Assembly (NCBI GenBank): GCA_964648045.1
Contig: CAZYNU010000012.1
Span: forward strand, 1-29,061
Direction: 5' to 3'
Length of the DNA: 29,061 nt
DNA from: JAGOUB01 sp964648045
GTDB taxonomy: Bacteria > Patescibacteriota > Gracilibacteria > Peribacterales > Peribacteraceae
In this document: in pieces, positions 15,767 to 22,850 of the stretch
Layout of the letters: each line of letters starts with the position of its first letter
Numbering within the stretch: position 1 is the stretch's first letter
The notes under the pieces: model-generated
What the model saw: only the letters and a program-made list of their open reading frames with translations
What the model was told of the DNA's origin: nothing
The model's database searches: none
Position numbers and translations under genes: made by a program

Positions 15767-18700
15767 ATGTCCTCCCACTGGGTGAAATATTCCCTCGCCG
15801 GCCTCCTTGCCCTCTCATGCACTGCGCTTGTGGCTACGCAGACGCCATTGCAGGGGTATCTTGTCTCACAGTCAGCGGACGACATGGTCTTCTGCTGTCC
15901 GGCGGGAGCCAGCGCCTGCAGCGACGAGCCGGTAAGTAAGTTGGATTGCGAAGGCGCCTTCGAAACGGCTGCTGGTGATGGCGACATCGGTGATTATACC
16001 GCTTGGTATCTGTGCAGCTGGAAGTGCTCCATCGCCAACGTTGGAGATCCCACGGGCGTCTGCTGTGACCATGCCGCCCAGGCTATTACAAATGTGAAGA
16101 AGAGTGAGTGTAAGCCACCCAAGGAGTTTAAGGACGGTATGGCCTTCAATGCCGGTCTGCAGTACGCCGTTGTTTGTAAGAAGCCAGAGAACCCAGTTGC
16201 GGGCGCGTGTTGCACGCAGCAAGGACAGTGCGTCAATGTGCCTGCTGCCGGAGCGCCGGCCGCACCCGGTGCCGCAGGCGGCGCCGGTGGTGGCGCTGTT
16301 AATCCACCTCCGCCTGTGGCTGTGAACAGCGATACAGGACTGATTGCCAGCGTCTCTGCATTCTTCGGTGATCTTGGTGATGGGTTACTTGGCGATCTCC
16401 TTGGCTACCAATTGGCAGCTGCTCCCCGCGGTCGTGCAGGTCCGGCAAAGAACGCCCCTGCTGCTCCCGCTCCCGCCGCCCCTGGCGTTGAGCGTGGCGA
16501 ACGTGCCGTGCCTCTAGGAGAAATCGGCGTTCCCGCCGTGGGAAATAAACCGGCTGCACCCGGTGCAGCGAATAATATGTTCGTTGGTGGCAATGGCTGC
16601 CCGGCTGGCACGCGCTACTATCAGACGATGGCCCAGTGTCAGCAGGCTTGTCCGCAACTTCCGAATCAACCGAACCAACCCGAGCCCAATAAGCCCAATG
16701 CTCCGGTTCCCAATCAGCCCAACCAACCCGAGCCCAATAAGCCCAATGCTCCGGTTCCGAATCAGCCAAACCAGCCTAATACCCCGCCGCCAAACGAGCC
16801 GAATGCGCCGAAGCCAACTCAACCGAGCGGCCCAGGCGGCGGCCCCTCGGGCGGTCCCTCCGGTGGACCGTCTGGTGGACCGTCCGGTGGCCCCACCACG
16901 CCTTCTGCCACTGGTCCGACGACACCTTCGAGTGGCACTGGCCCCTCTGGTACCACTCCGTCTGCGGCTGGTCCCAGCACTGGCCCTGGTACGACGGGCG
17001 CTGCTAATCGCGCCACGGGACCAAGTACTGGTCCTACTGGCTCCAACACGGCAGCCACTGGTAGCTCATCACGCTTCAGTTCGGTTTCTTCCGGGTTCTC
17101 GTCTTCTCGCACGTCCTCCACCACATCTTCTTCAAGCACGTCTTCGACAACCTCCTCTTCGACAACATCGTCTTCAACATCTTCGTCACGGACATCCTCC
17201 ACCACCTCTTCGCGCACATCTTCCTCTCGCGTGAGTTGCAGCTCGCGCTCAGCTCTCGCCTGCCCGCAGGTGAGTTGCGGCAACGGTGTGGCGCAATGTC
17301 CGAGTGGCTTCACGGCGCAGTGCGCCACTGGCACCGCTCAGCCCGCCTGCGTGAATGGCGTTGGTCAGTGCTGCACTTCTCCCAGTCAGTGTCAGCCCGT
17401 CTTGTGTGTCACGCAGACGCCGCAGGCCAGTTGCTGCGCCGACTTTGATTGTGGATTTACCACCTGTGCCGCCGCCGGTGCTGAAACGGTGTGCAACGAC
17501 GGTCAAGATAACGACGGCGACGGACTGACGGACTATCCGGCCGACCCCGGCTGCACGTCTATCTCTGACACGAGTGAGAACGACGGCACCTCTCAGTGTC
17601 AGGACGGCATCGACAACGACGGTGACGGCCAGATCGACATGGCCGACGGCGGTTGTGCTAGCCGTCTGGATAACGACGAATCGACGGCCACACCGCAATC
17701 CGGCGGCAATAATTCTTCCTCCATGCCAAGCGAGGGCACGCTGTTGCTCTCTCTGAGTGATAGTCGCCTGACAATCTTGCCCAACGAGATCTACACCTAC
17801 GGCGTCACCATCACGAACACCGGTCAAAGCCAGCGCACCGGCGTGAATGTTCGCCTCACGCTGCCTGCCCGCGCCAGCTTCCGCTCGGCCAATCAGGGCG
17901 GACAGACGGGAACATCCTTCAGCTCCTCTTCGGCCGCCGCTTACGGTCAGACCATTATCTGGTCCAACGTGACGGTACCGGCGAACGGCAGTCTTATTCT
18001 TACGGCTGAGGTGCAGGCGCAAAACGCGATTGCTAACGGCGAGATTCTGAGCGCTCAGGCCTCGTTCATGGATGGCAGCTTCTCGGCCAACGACCAGACG
18101 ACCGTCCTGGTGATGACGGCCAACGATGGCTGTATCGATGTGATAAAGGAAACGTACGACACGGCGGGCAACATTCTGACGCCCGTCACGCAGTTCTCGT
18201 TCACGGTGAATGCCAACCTGAGTGGCTCCAACTCATCCGGCGGCTCCACGACCATTCAAAACGATGGCGGCGGCCGCGCTCGCTTCGTGCCCATGGCACC
18301 TGGCACATACACCGTTACTGAGGTGGTGCCCTCCACTTGGACGCAGCTCTCCGTTACGCCCGCCAACGGCGTCGTGACGGTGACGGCCGGCTCGCAGTGT
18401 GCCGTGGTGACCTTCAAGAACCGCCAGACGGTTGCCTCCAGCTCTTCGAGCCTCTCTGTCTCCAGCGCTTTCAGTTCGGTGGTCGGCGTGCCCGAGTGCA
18501 GTGACGGTCTCGACAACGACAGCGATGGCGTGGTGGATTACCCGGCCGATCCCGGTTGCACCAGCTTGAGCGACAGCAGTGAAGGTGACGGCACCACGCA
18601 GTGCCAAAACGGCGTCGATGACGATGGCGATGGCAAGACGGATATGTCCGATTCTGGTTGTAAGTCGGCCCAAGATAACAGCGAAGTGGATACTGCCGCC

Positions 18701-20494
18701 GGCACCAACCAGTATTGCACCGTTTCCGGCCTATTCTGCGACACGCAGCCAAGTGCCGCAAATAACAATGCTCCGACCTTCACCTGTCAGAACTATCTCA
18801 ATACCTCGATGCCCGTCGGATATGTGGCGCCTGCCCCCACCTGCCGCCAGTGCAACTGTAGTTCCTCGTCGAGCCGTATCTCTGTCGCTTCCTCTACTAC
18901 GTCTTCTTCTCGTAGTTCTTCCACCACGTCGTCTTCTCGAAGCTCGTCTTCGACTACGTCGAGCAGTTCCAGTACCACCAGTTCTTCTAGCTCTTCTAGC
19001 TCTTCTACTACCACAAGTAGTCGCTCCTCTTCGAGTAGCAGCTTGCCCTACTGTGGTGACGGCTTCCGTGATAGCGGCGAGCAGTGCGGCGAGCCGGGAT
19101 TGAGCTGCCCCAGTGGTCAGAGCTGCAACCTCAACTCTTGCCGCTGCTCCGGCAGTCCTTTCTGTGGTGATGGTCGCATCGACAGCGGCGAGCAGTGCAA
19201 CGAGCCTGGTCTTACCTGTTCCAGCGGCGATACGTGCGACACGCGCGTCTGTCTCTGCAATCGGCCGCTGAACTATTGCGGTGATGGCCGAACCGACGCT
19301 GGCGAGCAGTGCGGCGAGCCCGGTTTGAATTGTCCCAACGGCCAAATCTGCAACACGGCCACGTGTTCCTGCCGCCCTCAGCCCGTGTGCGGCAACGGCC
19401 AGCAAGACGCTGGCGAGCAGTGCGGCGAGCCCGGTCTGTCGTGTCAGGGTGGTCAAACCTGCAACCCCAGCACCTGTCTGTGCGCCGGTACGACGCCCTT
19501 CTGCGGCAACGGCCAGCAAGACGCCGGTGAGCAGTGCGGCGAGCCCGGTCTTAACTGCCCGGCTGGCCAAACCTGCAACGGCTGCCGCTGCTCCGGCGGC
19601 GTCGCCTGTGGTAACGGACGCGTGGAGCCTGGCGAGCAATGCAACGAGCCCGGCTTGAGCTGCCCGGCTGGCCAAACCTGCGGCGTAAATACCTGTCTGT
19701 GCTCCGGCGGCATTGCCTGCGGTAACGGACGCGCCGAGCGCGGCGAGCAATGCAACGAGCCCGGCTTGAGCTGCTCTGGCGGTGCCACCTGTAACGTGAA
19801 TACCTGCCTCTGCGTTCCTCCGCCCGCTGCGGTGTACATTTGCGGCAATAACCAGATTGAGCCCGGCGAAGAGTGTGATGACGGTAATGCCAAGGATTTG
19901 GACGGTTGCTCCATGCGCTGTCTCCGTGAGCGTGGCGTCTGTGGCGACGGCGTCGTGCAGACGCTGCTTGGCGAACAGTGCGAGCCCGCCACTTTCGATC
20001 GCAGCCTGCCCTACCAGTGTGGTCAGAACTGCCGCTTCGTGTCGCAGTTCTGCGGCGACGGCAAGCGTGATGCCGGCGAACAGTGCGATCTGGGTGCAGA
20101 TAACAGCAATGCCCCTGGTGCCACCTGCCGCACCGATTGCAGCTCTAGCCGTTGCGGCGACAGCATCGTGGACCCCACCGAGCGCTGCGACGACGGCAAC
20201 CGCGTGAATGGCGATGGCTGTTCCTATCTGTGTCTCGTTGAGCCGGCCGCTCCGTCGCTACCCGGCCAGGTGATTCCCTTCGAGCCCGGCAGCAGCGTAA
20301 GCAGCACGATCTACTCCAGCTTCTCGTCGGTCTTCAGCTTCCCGACTTCTTCCGCACGCAGCGTGCCCCCGGGTAAGACGGTCGAGCCGCCGGAATTGGC
20401 CCAGAACGGTCCGCCCATTGTGGCTGTCATTGCCGCTGGTGCTGCTGCAGGTGTGGCCTGGGTGCGCCGCAAGCGTCTCCCGCCAAAGGCGTAA
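15767..20494 (+). CDS. Giant mosaic surface protein with C-terminal anchor
   Basis: This 1575-aa protein is probably the cell-surface anchor of the cluster. Order: signal peptide or anchor (8-24); CC modules (43-165); Ala/Gly/Pro-rich region; Pro/Asn repeats (300-350), GGPS repeats and a Ser/Thr stalk (357-490); Cys segment; Asp-rich CNDGQDNDGDG calcium-type repeat (about 574-640). Then come a DUF11-like beta domain (about 658-778), a SpaA/prealbumin-like domain (about 788-888), a second Asp-rich repeat (906-975) and a second Ser-rich stalk (1031-1093). Seven tandem 30-32-residue Cys repeats (1094-1350), DUF4215 repeats and a linker follow. The end is LAQNG (1544-1548), a hydrophobic segment and RRKR, a tripartite pattern resembling a sortase or tail-anchor signal. 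It is the only protein of the set with a C-terminal membrane segment. Ligand and role are unknown. Confidence 0.88.
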   Translation: MSSHWVKYSLAGLLALSCTALVATQTPLQGYLVSQSADDMVFCCPAGASACSDEPVSKLDCEGAFETAAGDGDIGDYTAWYLCSWKCSIANVGDPTGVCCDHAAQAITNVKKSECKPPKEFKDGMAFNAGLQYAVVCKKPENPVAGACCTQQGQCVNVPAAGAPAAPGAAGGAGGGAVNPPPPVAVNSDTGLIASVSAFFGDLGDGLLGDLLGYQLAAAPRGRAGPAKNAPAAPAPAAPGVERGERAVPLGEIGVPAVGNKPAAPGAANNMFVGGNGCPAGTRYYQTMAQCQQACPQLPNQPNQPEPNKPNAPVPNQPNQPEPNKPNAPVPNQPNQPNTPPPNEPNAPKPTQPSGPGGGPSGGPSGGPSGGPSGGPTTPSATGPTTPSSGTGPSGTTPSAAGPSTGPGTTGAANRATGPSTGPTGSNTAATGSSSRFSSVSSGFSSSRTSSTTSSSSTSSTTSSSTTSSSTSSSRTSSTTSSRTSSSRVSCSSRSALACPQVSCGNGVAQCPSGFTAQCATGTAQPACVNGVGQCCTSPSQCQPVLCVTQTPQASCCADFDCGFTTCAAAGAETVCNDGQDNDGDGLTDYPADPGCTSISDTSENDGTSQCQDGIDNDGDGQIDMADGGCASRLDNDESTATPQSGGNNSSSMPSEGTLLLSLSDSRLTILPNEIYTYGVTITNTGQSQRTGVNVRLTLPARASFRSANQGGQTGTSFSSSSAAAYGQTIIWSNVTVPANGSLILTAEVQAQNAIANGEILSAQASFMDGSFSANDQTTVLVMTANDGCIDVIKETYDTAGNILTPVTQFSFTVNANLSGSNSSGGSTTIQNDGGGRARFVPMAPGTYTVTEVVPSTWTQLSVTPANGVVTVTAGSQCAVVTFKNRQTVASSSSSLSVSSAFSSVVGVPECSDGLDNDSDGVVDYPADPGCTSLSDSSEGDGTTQCQNGVDDDGDGKTDMSDSGCKSAQDNSEVDTAAGTNQYCTVSGLFCDTQPSAANNNAPTFTCQNYLNTSMPVGYVAPAPTCRQCNCSSSSSRISVASSTTSSSRSSSTTSSSRSSSSTTSSSSSTTSSSSSSSSSTTTSSRSSSSSSLPYCGDGFRDSGEQCGEPGLSCPSGQSCNLNSCRCSGSPFCGDGRIDSGEQCNEPGLTCSSGDTCDTRVCLCNRPLNYCGDGRTDAGEQCGEPGLNCPNGQICNTATCSCRPQPVCGNGQQDAGEQCGEPGLSCQGGQTCNPSTCLCAGTTPFCGNGQQDAGEQCGEPGLNCPAGQTCNGCRCSGGVACGNGRVEPGEQCNEPGLSCPAGQTCGVNTCLCSGGIACGNGRAERGEQCNEPGLSCSGGATCNVNTCLCVPPPAAVYICGNNQIEPGEECDDGNAKDLDGCSMRCLRERGVCGDGVVQTLLGEQCEPATFDRSLPYQCGQNCRFVSQFCGDGKRDAGEQCDLGADNSNAPGATCRTDCSSSRCGDSIVDPTERCDDGNRVNGDGCSYLCLVEPAAPSLPGQVIPFEPGSSVSSTIYSSFSSVFSFPTSSARSVPPGKTVEPPELAQNGPPIVAVIAAGAAAGVAWVRRKRLPPKA
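16664..16759 (+). repeat. Two 48-bp tandem repeats coding a Pro/Asn stalk
   Basis: Two 48-bp copies (16664-16711 and 16712-16759) differ at only a few positions, and a degenerate third starts at 16760. They encode 16-residue units rich in N-Q-P and N-K-P, forming an extended proline-rich stalk within the 1575-aa protein. Confidence 0.85.
16836..16893 (+). repeat. 12-bp repeats coding Gly-Gly-Pro-Ser
   Basis: Nearly identical 12-bp units encode G-G-P-S about five times inside the 1575-aa surface protein. They make a flexible linker and a likely site of copy-number variation. Confidence 0.75.
17065..17235 (+). repeat. Low-complexity Ser/Thr stalk coding region
   Basis: A run of TCN, AGC and ACN codons encodes an almost pure Ser/Thr/Arg stretch. 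A second such region lies at 18861-19040 in the same gene, and a shorter Ser-rich linker at about 4700-4800 in the first cluster gene. Ser/Thr stalks of this kind are typical O-glycosylation targets. Confidence 0.75.
19048..19815 (+). repeat. Seven tandem Cys-repeat units
   Basis: Seven units, separated by short linkers, encode CGxGxxDxGEQCxEPGLxC-type modules with eight cysteines each in most copies. Units four and five share long identical DNA stretches, which suggests recent duplication or gene conversion. The core resembles a DUF4215 repeat in which the DDGN half is replaced by an EPGLSCPxGQTC half. Confidence 0.88.
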
Positions 20495-20500
20495 GCGCGT

Positions 20501-20529
20501 TTGACCGCGGAGCGACAGGCGACGACAAT
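20501..20529 (+). promoter_or_regulatory. Promoter of the GT2 gene
   Basis: TTGACC (20501-20506), a 17-bp spacer and GACAAT (20524-20529) form a reasonable sigma-70 promoter. The start codon at 20544 is 14 nt after the -10, giving a leader of under 10 nt. The -10 box overlaps the left arm of a perfect inverted repeat. Confidence 0.5.
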
Positions 20530-20561
20530 CGAGGTCGGTCCTCATGAGTCTCTCGATTGTC
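20524..20561. repeat. Inverted repeat spanning -10 box and start codon
   Basis: GACAATCGAG (20524-20533) and CTCGATTGTC (20552-20561) are perfect 10-bp inverted arms separated by 18 nt, with the GT2 start codon in between. It could be an operator for a dimeric repressor. It is less likely to be an RNA hairpin, because transcription would begin inside the left arm. Confidence 0.5.
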
Positions 20562-21284
20562 ATTCCGGCCTACAACGAAGCCAGGCGCTTGCCTGCCACG
20601 CTCGAACGTCTTCAGTCGTGTTTTGCCCACGTGACCGGCGTCATGGCATTGCATGAGATTGTGGTGGCCGATGACGGCAGTCGTGATGGCACGGCCTCGG
20701 TAGCCGAGGCGTTTGCTGGGCGATTGCCCATCCGCGTCGTCTCGTTGCCTGTTAACCGTGGTAAGGGGGCCGCTGTCCGCGCTGGGATGCTGGCGGCGAT
20801 CGGTGATCGCGTGTTGTTCTACGACGCCGACGGCGCCACGCCACCGGAGGAAATTTTGCGCCTGGGTACGGCCATGGATGCCGCACAGGCCGATGTTGCT
20901 ATAGGTTCGCGCGTGAACCCCGAGCAGGGGATTGTGACCATGTCGCGCTATCGTCGCTTGATTGGTCGTGCATACCATGCCCTGTGCGCGCCGCTTGTCC
21001 CTGGCATTCAAGACACGGCCTGTGGTTGCAAGCTCTTCACGGCCGCCGCCGCGCACGATCTTTTCTCACGCCAATCCATCGATCGTTTCGCTTTCGATGT
21101 GGAAGTGCTCTTCTTGGCTCGTCGCCTGGGCTATCGCATAACGGAAGTGCGCGTGGCTTGGACGGCGGTAGGCGAGTCGAAAGTGCGGATAGTCCGCGAC
21201 GGGCTGAACATGTTTCGGAGTGTCGCTGGCCTCTACCTGGCCTGGCTCAAGGCTCCGCCCGCTCAACGCGGGTTGGCCAGGTAG
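20544..21284 (+). CDS. GT2 polyprenyl-phosphate sugar transferase, ALG5/DPM1-like
   Basis: This 246-aa family 2 glycosyltransferase most resembles dolichyl-phosphate beta-glucosyltransferase (ALG5) and mannosyltransferase (DPM1). Such enzymes move a sugar from UDP-Glc or GDP-Man to a polyprenyl phosphate on the inner face of the membrane. Visible motifs are the N-terminal IVIPAYNE (5-12), DDGSRDGT (43-50), the metal-binding DADGA (94-98), QDTACGCK (156-163) and FAFDVEVL (182-189). The last two follow the ALG5 pattern of DTQCGFKL and FDVELL. No C-terminal transmembrane domains are present. It could supply the lipid-linked donor for the PMT enzyme encoded opposite it. Its 3' end overlaps the 3' end of that gene by 22 nt. 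Sugar specificity cannot be read from sequence. Confidence 0.88.
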   Translation: MSLSIVIPAYNEARRLPATLERLQSCFAHVTGVMALHEIVVADDGSRDGTASVAEAFAGRLPIRVVSLPVNRGKGAAVRAGMLAAIGDRVLFYDADGATPPEEILRLGTAMDAAQADVAIGSRVNPEQGIVTMSRYRRLIGRAYHALCAPLVPGIQDTACGCKLFTAAAAHDLFSRQSIDRFAFDVEVLFLARRLGYRITEVRVAWTAVGESKVRIVRDGLNMFRSVAGLYLAWLKAPPAQRGLAR

Positions 21285-22771
21285 TTCGTGTGGTCGCAGC
21301 CCACGCAGTGCACGTTCCAGATGTCGAGCCAGGCGCGCGATTGCACCTGCGCATCGGTCATGGGTTCGTAGTACGTGAATGCATGGAAATATTGCCAGCT
21401 GGCGACGATGTAGGCGCAAATGATGAAGATAGCGATGGTGCGACGATCGCTCGTGAGGCGGAAGCGGCCAATCTGTTGAATTTCCAGGAGCAGTAACGTC
21501 GCCAGGAAAAACGAGAAGAGCAGGGGGGTGAAGTAGTGGTACAAGTACATCACGCGATCGAGCTGACTGATGGCAGCCATGTAGGCCACGTACATGCCGG
21601 TGAATACCACGATGTATCGACCGTACTTGAGTTTGGGTGCATCGGGCGTGACTGTGCGACTAATGACGAGCGCCAAAGAGACGATAACGGCCAAGAGGGC
21701 GATACCCCACACGACCGGGTTACTTTGCAAATACAGGTGCCGGTGCGTTTCACCGCCGTCACCCGTCTCCCAGCGATAGTTGATGGCACGGGCACCAAGG
21801 GGCCAATAGAAGAACGGACTGCCATTTTCGTCGTCTTTGCAGAGATCGAGCGCGGGAACGCCGCGGTTGTACTGCGTAACAAAGCGCAGCGAATCTGCCA
21901 ACATGGTCGGGAAGGCCAGGGGTGATCCATTGCGGCCTTCAGCCAAAATCTCGCGGCCCTCCGCAGACGTTTCGTAGTAGCCGTTGTTGCTGAGCGAGGG
22001 CTGGATGGTGGAACCTAGTGTGAAATGGATATTCCACACCACGCAGTACACCACGCCGAAGGCGAGCGCCGCCGCGCCTAGGCCTTTAAGAAGGATGTGG
22101 CGCTTCGGCCACAGCATCCAGAGCAGTGCCGGTACGAGCAGGATGAGAATAAGGCCGACAACCTTGGTGGTGACCGTAGCGGCAAACCCGGCGCCAAGCA
22201 GGGCTGCACTCCAGAGAAAGTCTTTTCGACGGTCGACATTGCGCAGCATGAGCAGGAAACCCAGGATGGTGGCCGCCGAGAAAAACATGAGCGCTGATTC
22301 CAGCATGGCTCCGCGCGAATGCACGATCAGAGCGTTGTCGAAGGTGTAGAGGAACGCGCCGAAGGTGGCCACCGACAGGTTGCGGCCGATGAGCCAGAAA
22401 GAGACGAACAGAATGGGTGCCGTCAGCCAAGCTAACAGTGTTGGGAAGAGGCGATAGCCGGCGAATGAGAAGTTGGGCGGCGGGTTACGGGCATAATCGG
22501 TAGTGATGAATTGATCATCTACGGGGTTCGCGTCCACCAAGGCCTCGCCCGCCGCAATGAGCAGTTTGCCCAGTGGCGGGTGCTGCTCCATAAAATAGGT
22601 ACCTGTTAGGTATTTCTGGGCGGCAGCGATGTGGTAGTTCTCATCCCAGAAAAACGCCGCCGGTTGGTCATAGCGCACCACATACGTCGTAAACGACAGC
22701 ACGGTGACAAAGGCCAAACAGAGCCACCAGGCCAGTCGGGGAGACGGAGGGAATAGGGAGGAGGACTGCAT
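21263..22771 (-). CDS. PMT-family protein O-mannosyltransferase (GT39)
   Basis: This 502-aa polytopic membrane protein transfers a sugar, typically mannose from polyprenyl-phosphate-mannose, to Ser/Thr of exported proteins. After the first membrane helix it has the catalytic acidic pair FFWDENYH (Asp43-Glu44) and HPPLGKLL (64-71), both hallmarks of PMT/POMT enzymes. Next come ALIVHSRGAMLES and PFFYWPLG, also typical of the family. No MIR domain is inserted, as in other bacterial PMTs. The C-terminus is a multi-helix C-terminal membrane domain with a short final loop. The ATG at 22771 gives the expected short cytoplasmic N-terminus, and a TAGGAT box lies 6 nt upstream, so the mRNA may be leaderless. 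Substrates are probably neighbouring Ser/Thr-rich surface proteins (inference). Confidence 0.9.
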   Translation of the reverse strand: MQSSSLFPPSPRLAWWLCLAFVTVLSFTTYVVRYDQPAAFFWDENYHIAAAQKYLTGTYFMEQHPPLGKLLIAAGEALVDANPVDDQFITTDYARNPPPNFSFAGYRLFPTLLAWLTAPILFVSFWLIGRNLSVATFGAFLYTFDNALIVHSRGAMLESALMFFSAATILGFLLMLRNVDRRKDFLWSAALLGAGFAATVTTKVVGLILILLVPALLWMLWPKRHILLKGLGAAALAFGVVYCVVWNIHFTLGSTIQPSLSNNGYYETSAEGREILAEGRNGSPLAFPTMLADSLRFVTQYNRGVPALDLCKDDENGSPFFYWPLGARAINYRWETGDGGETHRHLYLQSNPVVWGIALLAVIVSLALVISRTVTPDAPKLKYGRYIVVFTGMYVAYMAAISQLDRVMYLYHYFTPLLFSFFLATLLLLEIQQIGRFRLTSDRRTIAIFIICAYIVASWQYFHAFTYYEPMTDAQVQSRAWLDIWNVHCVGCDHTNYLANPR

Positions 22772-22850
22772 GGGGGCATCCTACGGCATTGCCCGTCATC
22801 GCCGAATACGATCACAATTGACAGCGGCAAGCCGGGATTGGCCGACAGCG

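Noticed and set aside
19048..19815. Regular repeats as a possible CRISPR array
   Set aside because: The repeats are in frame, encode conserved Cys modules and have no non-repeated spacers of CRISPR type.
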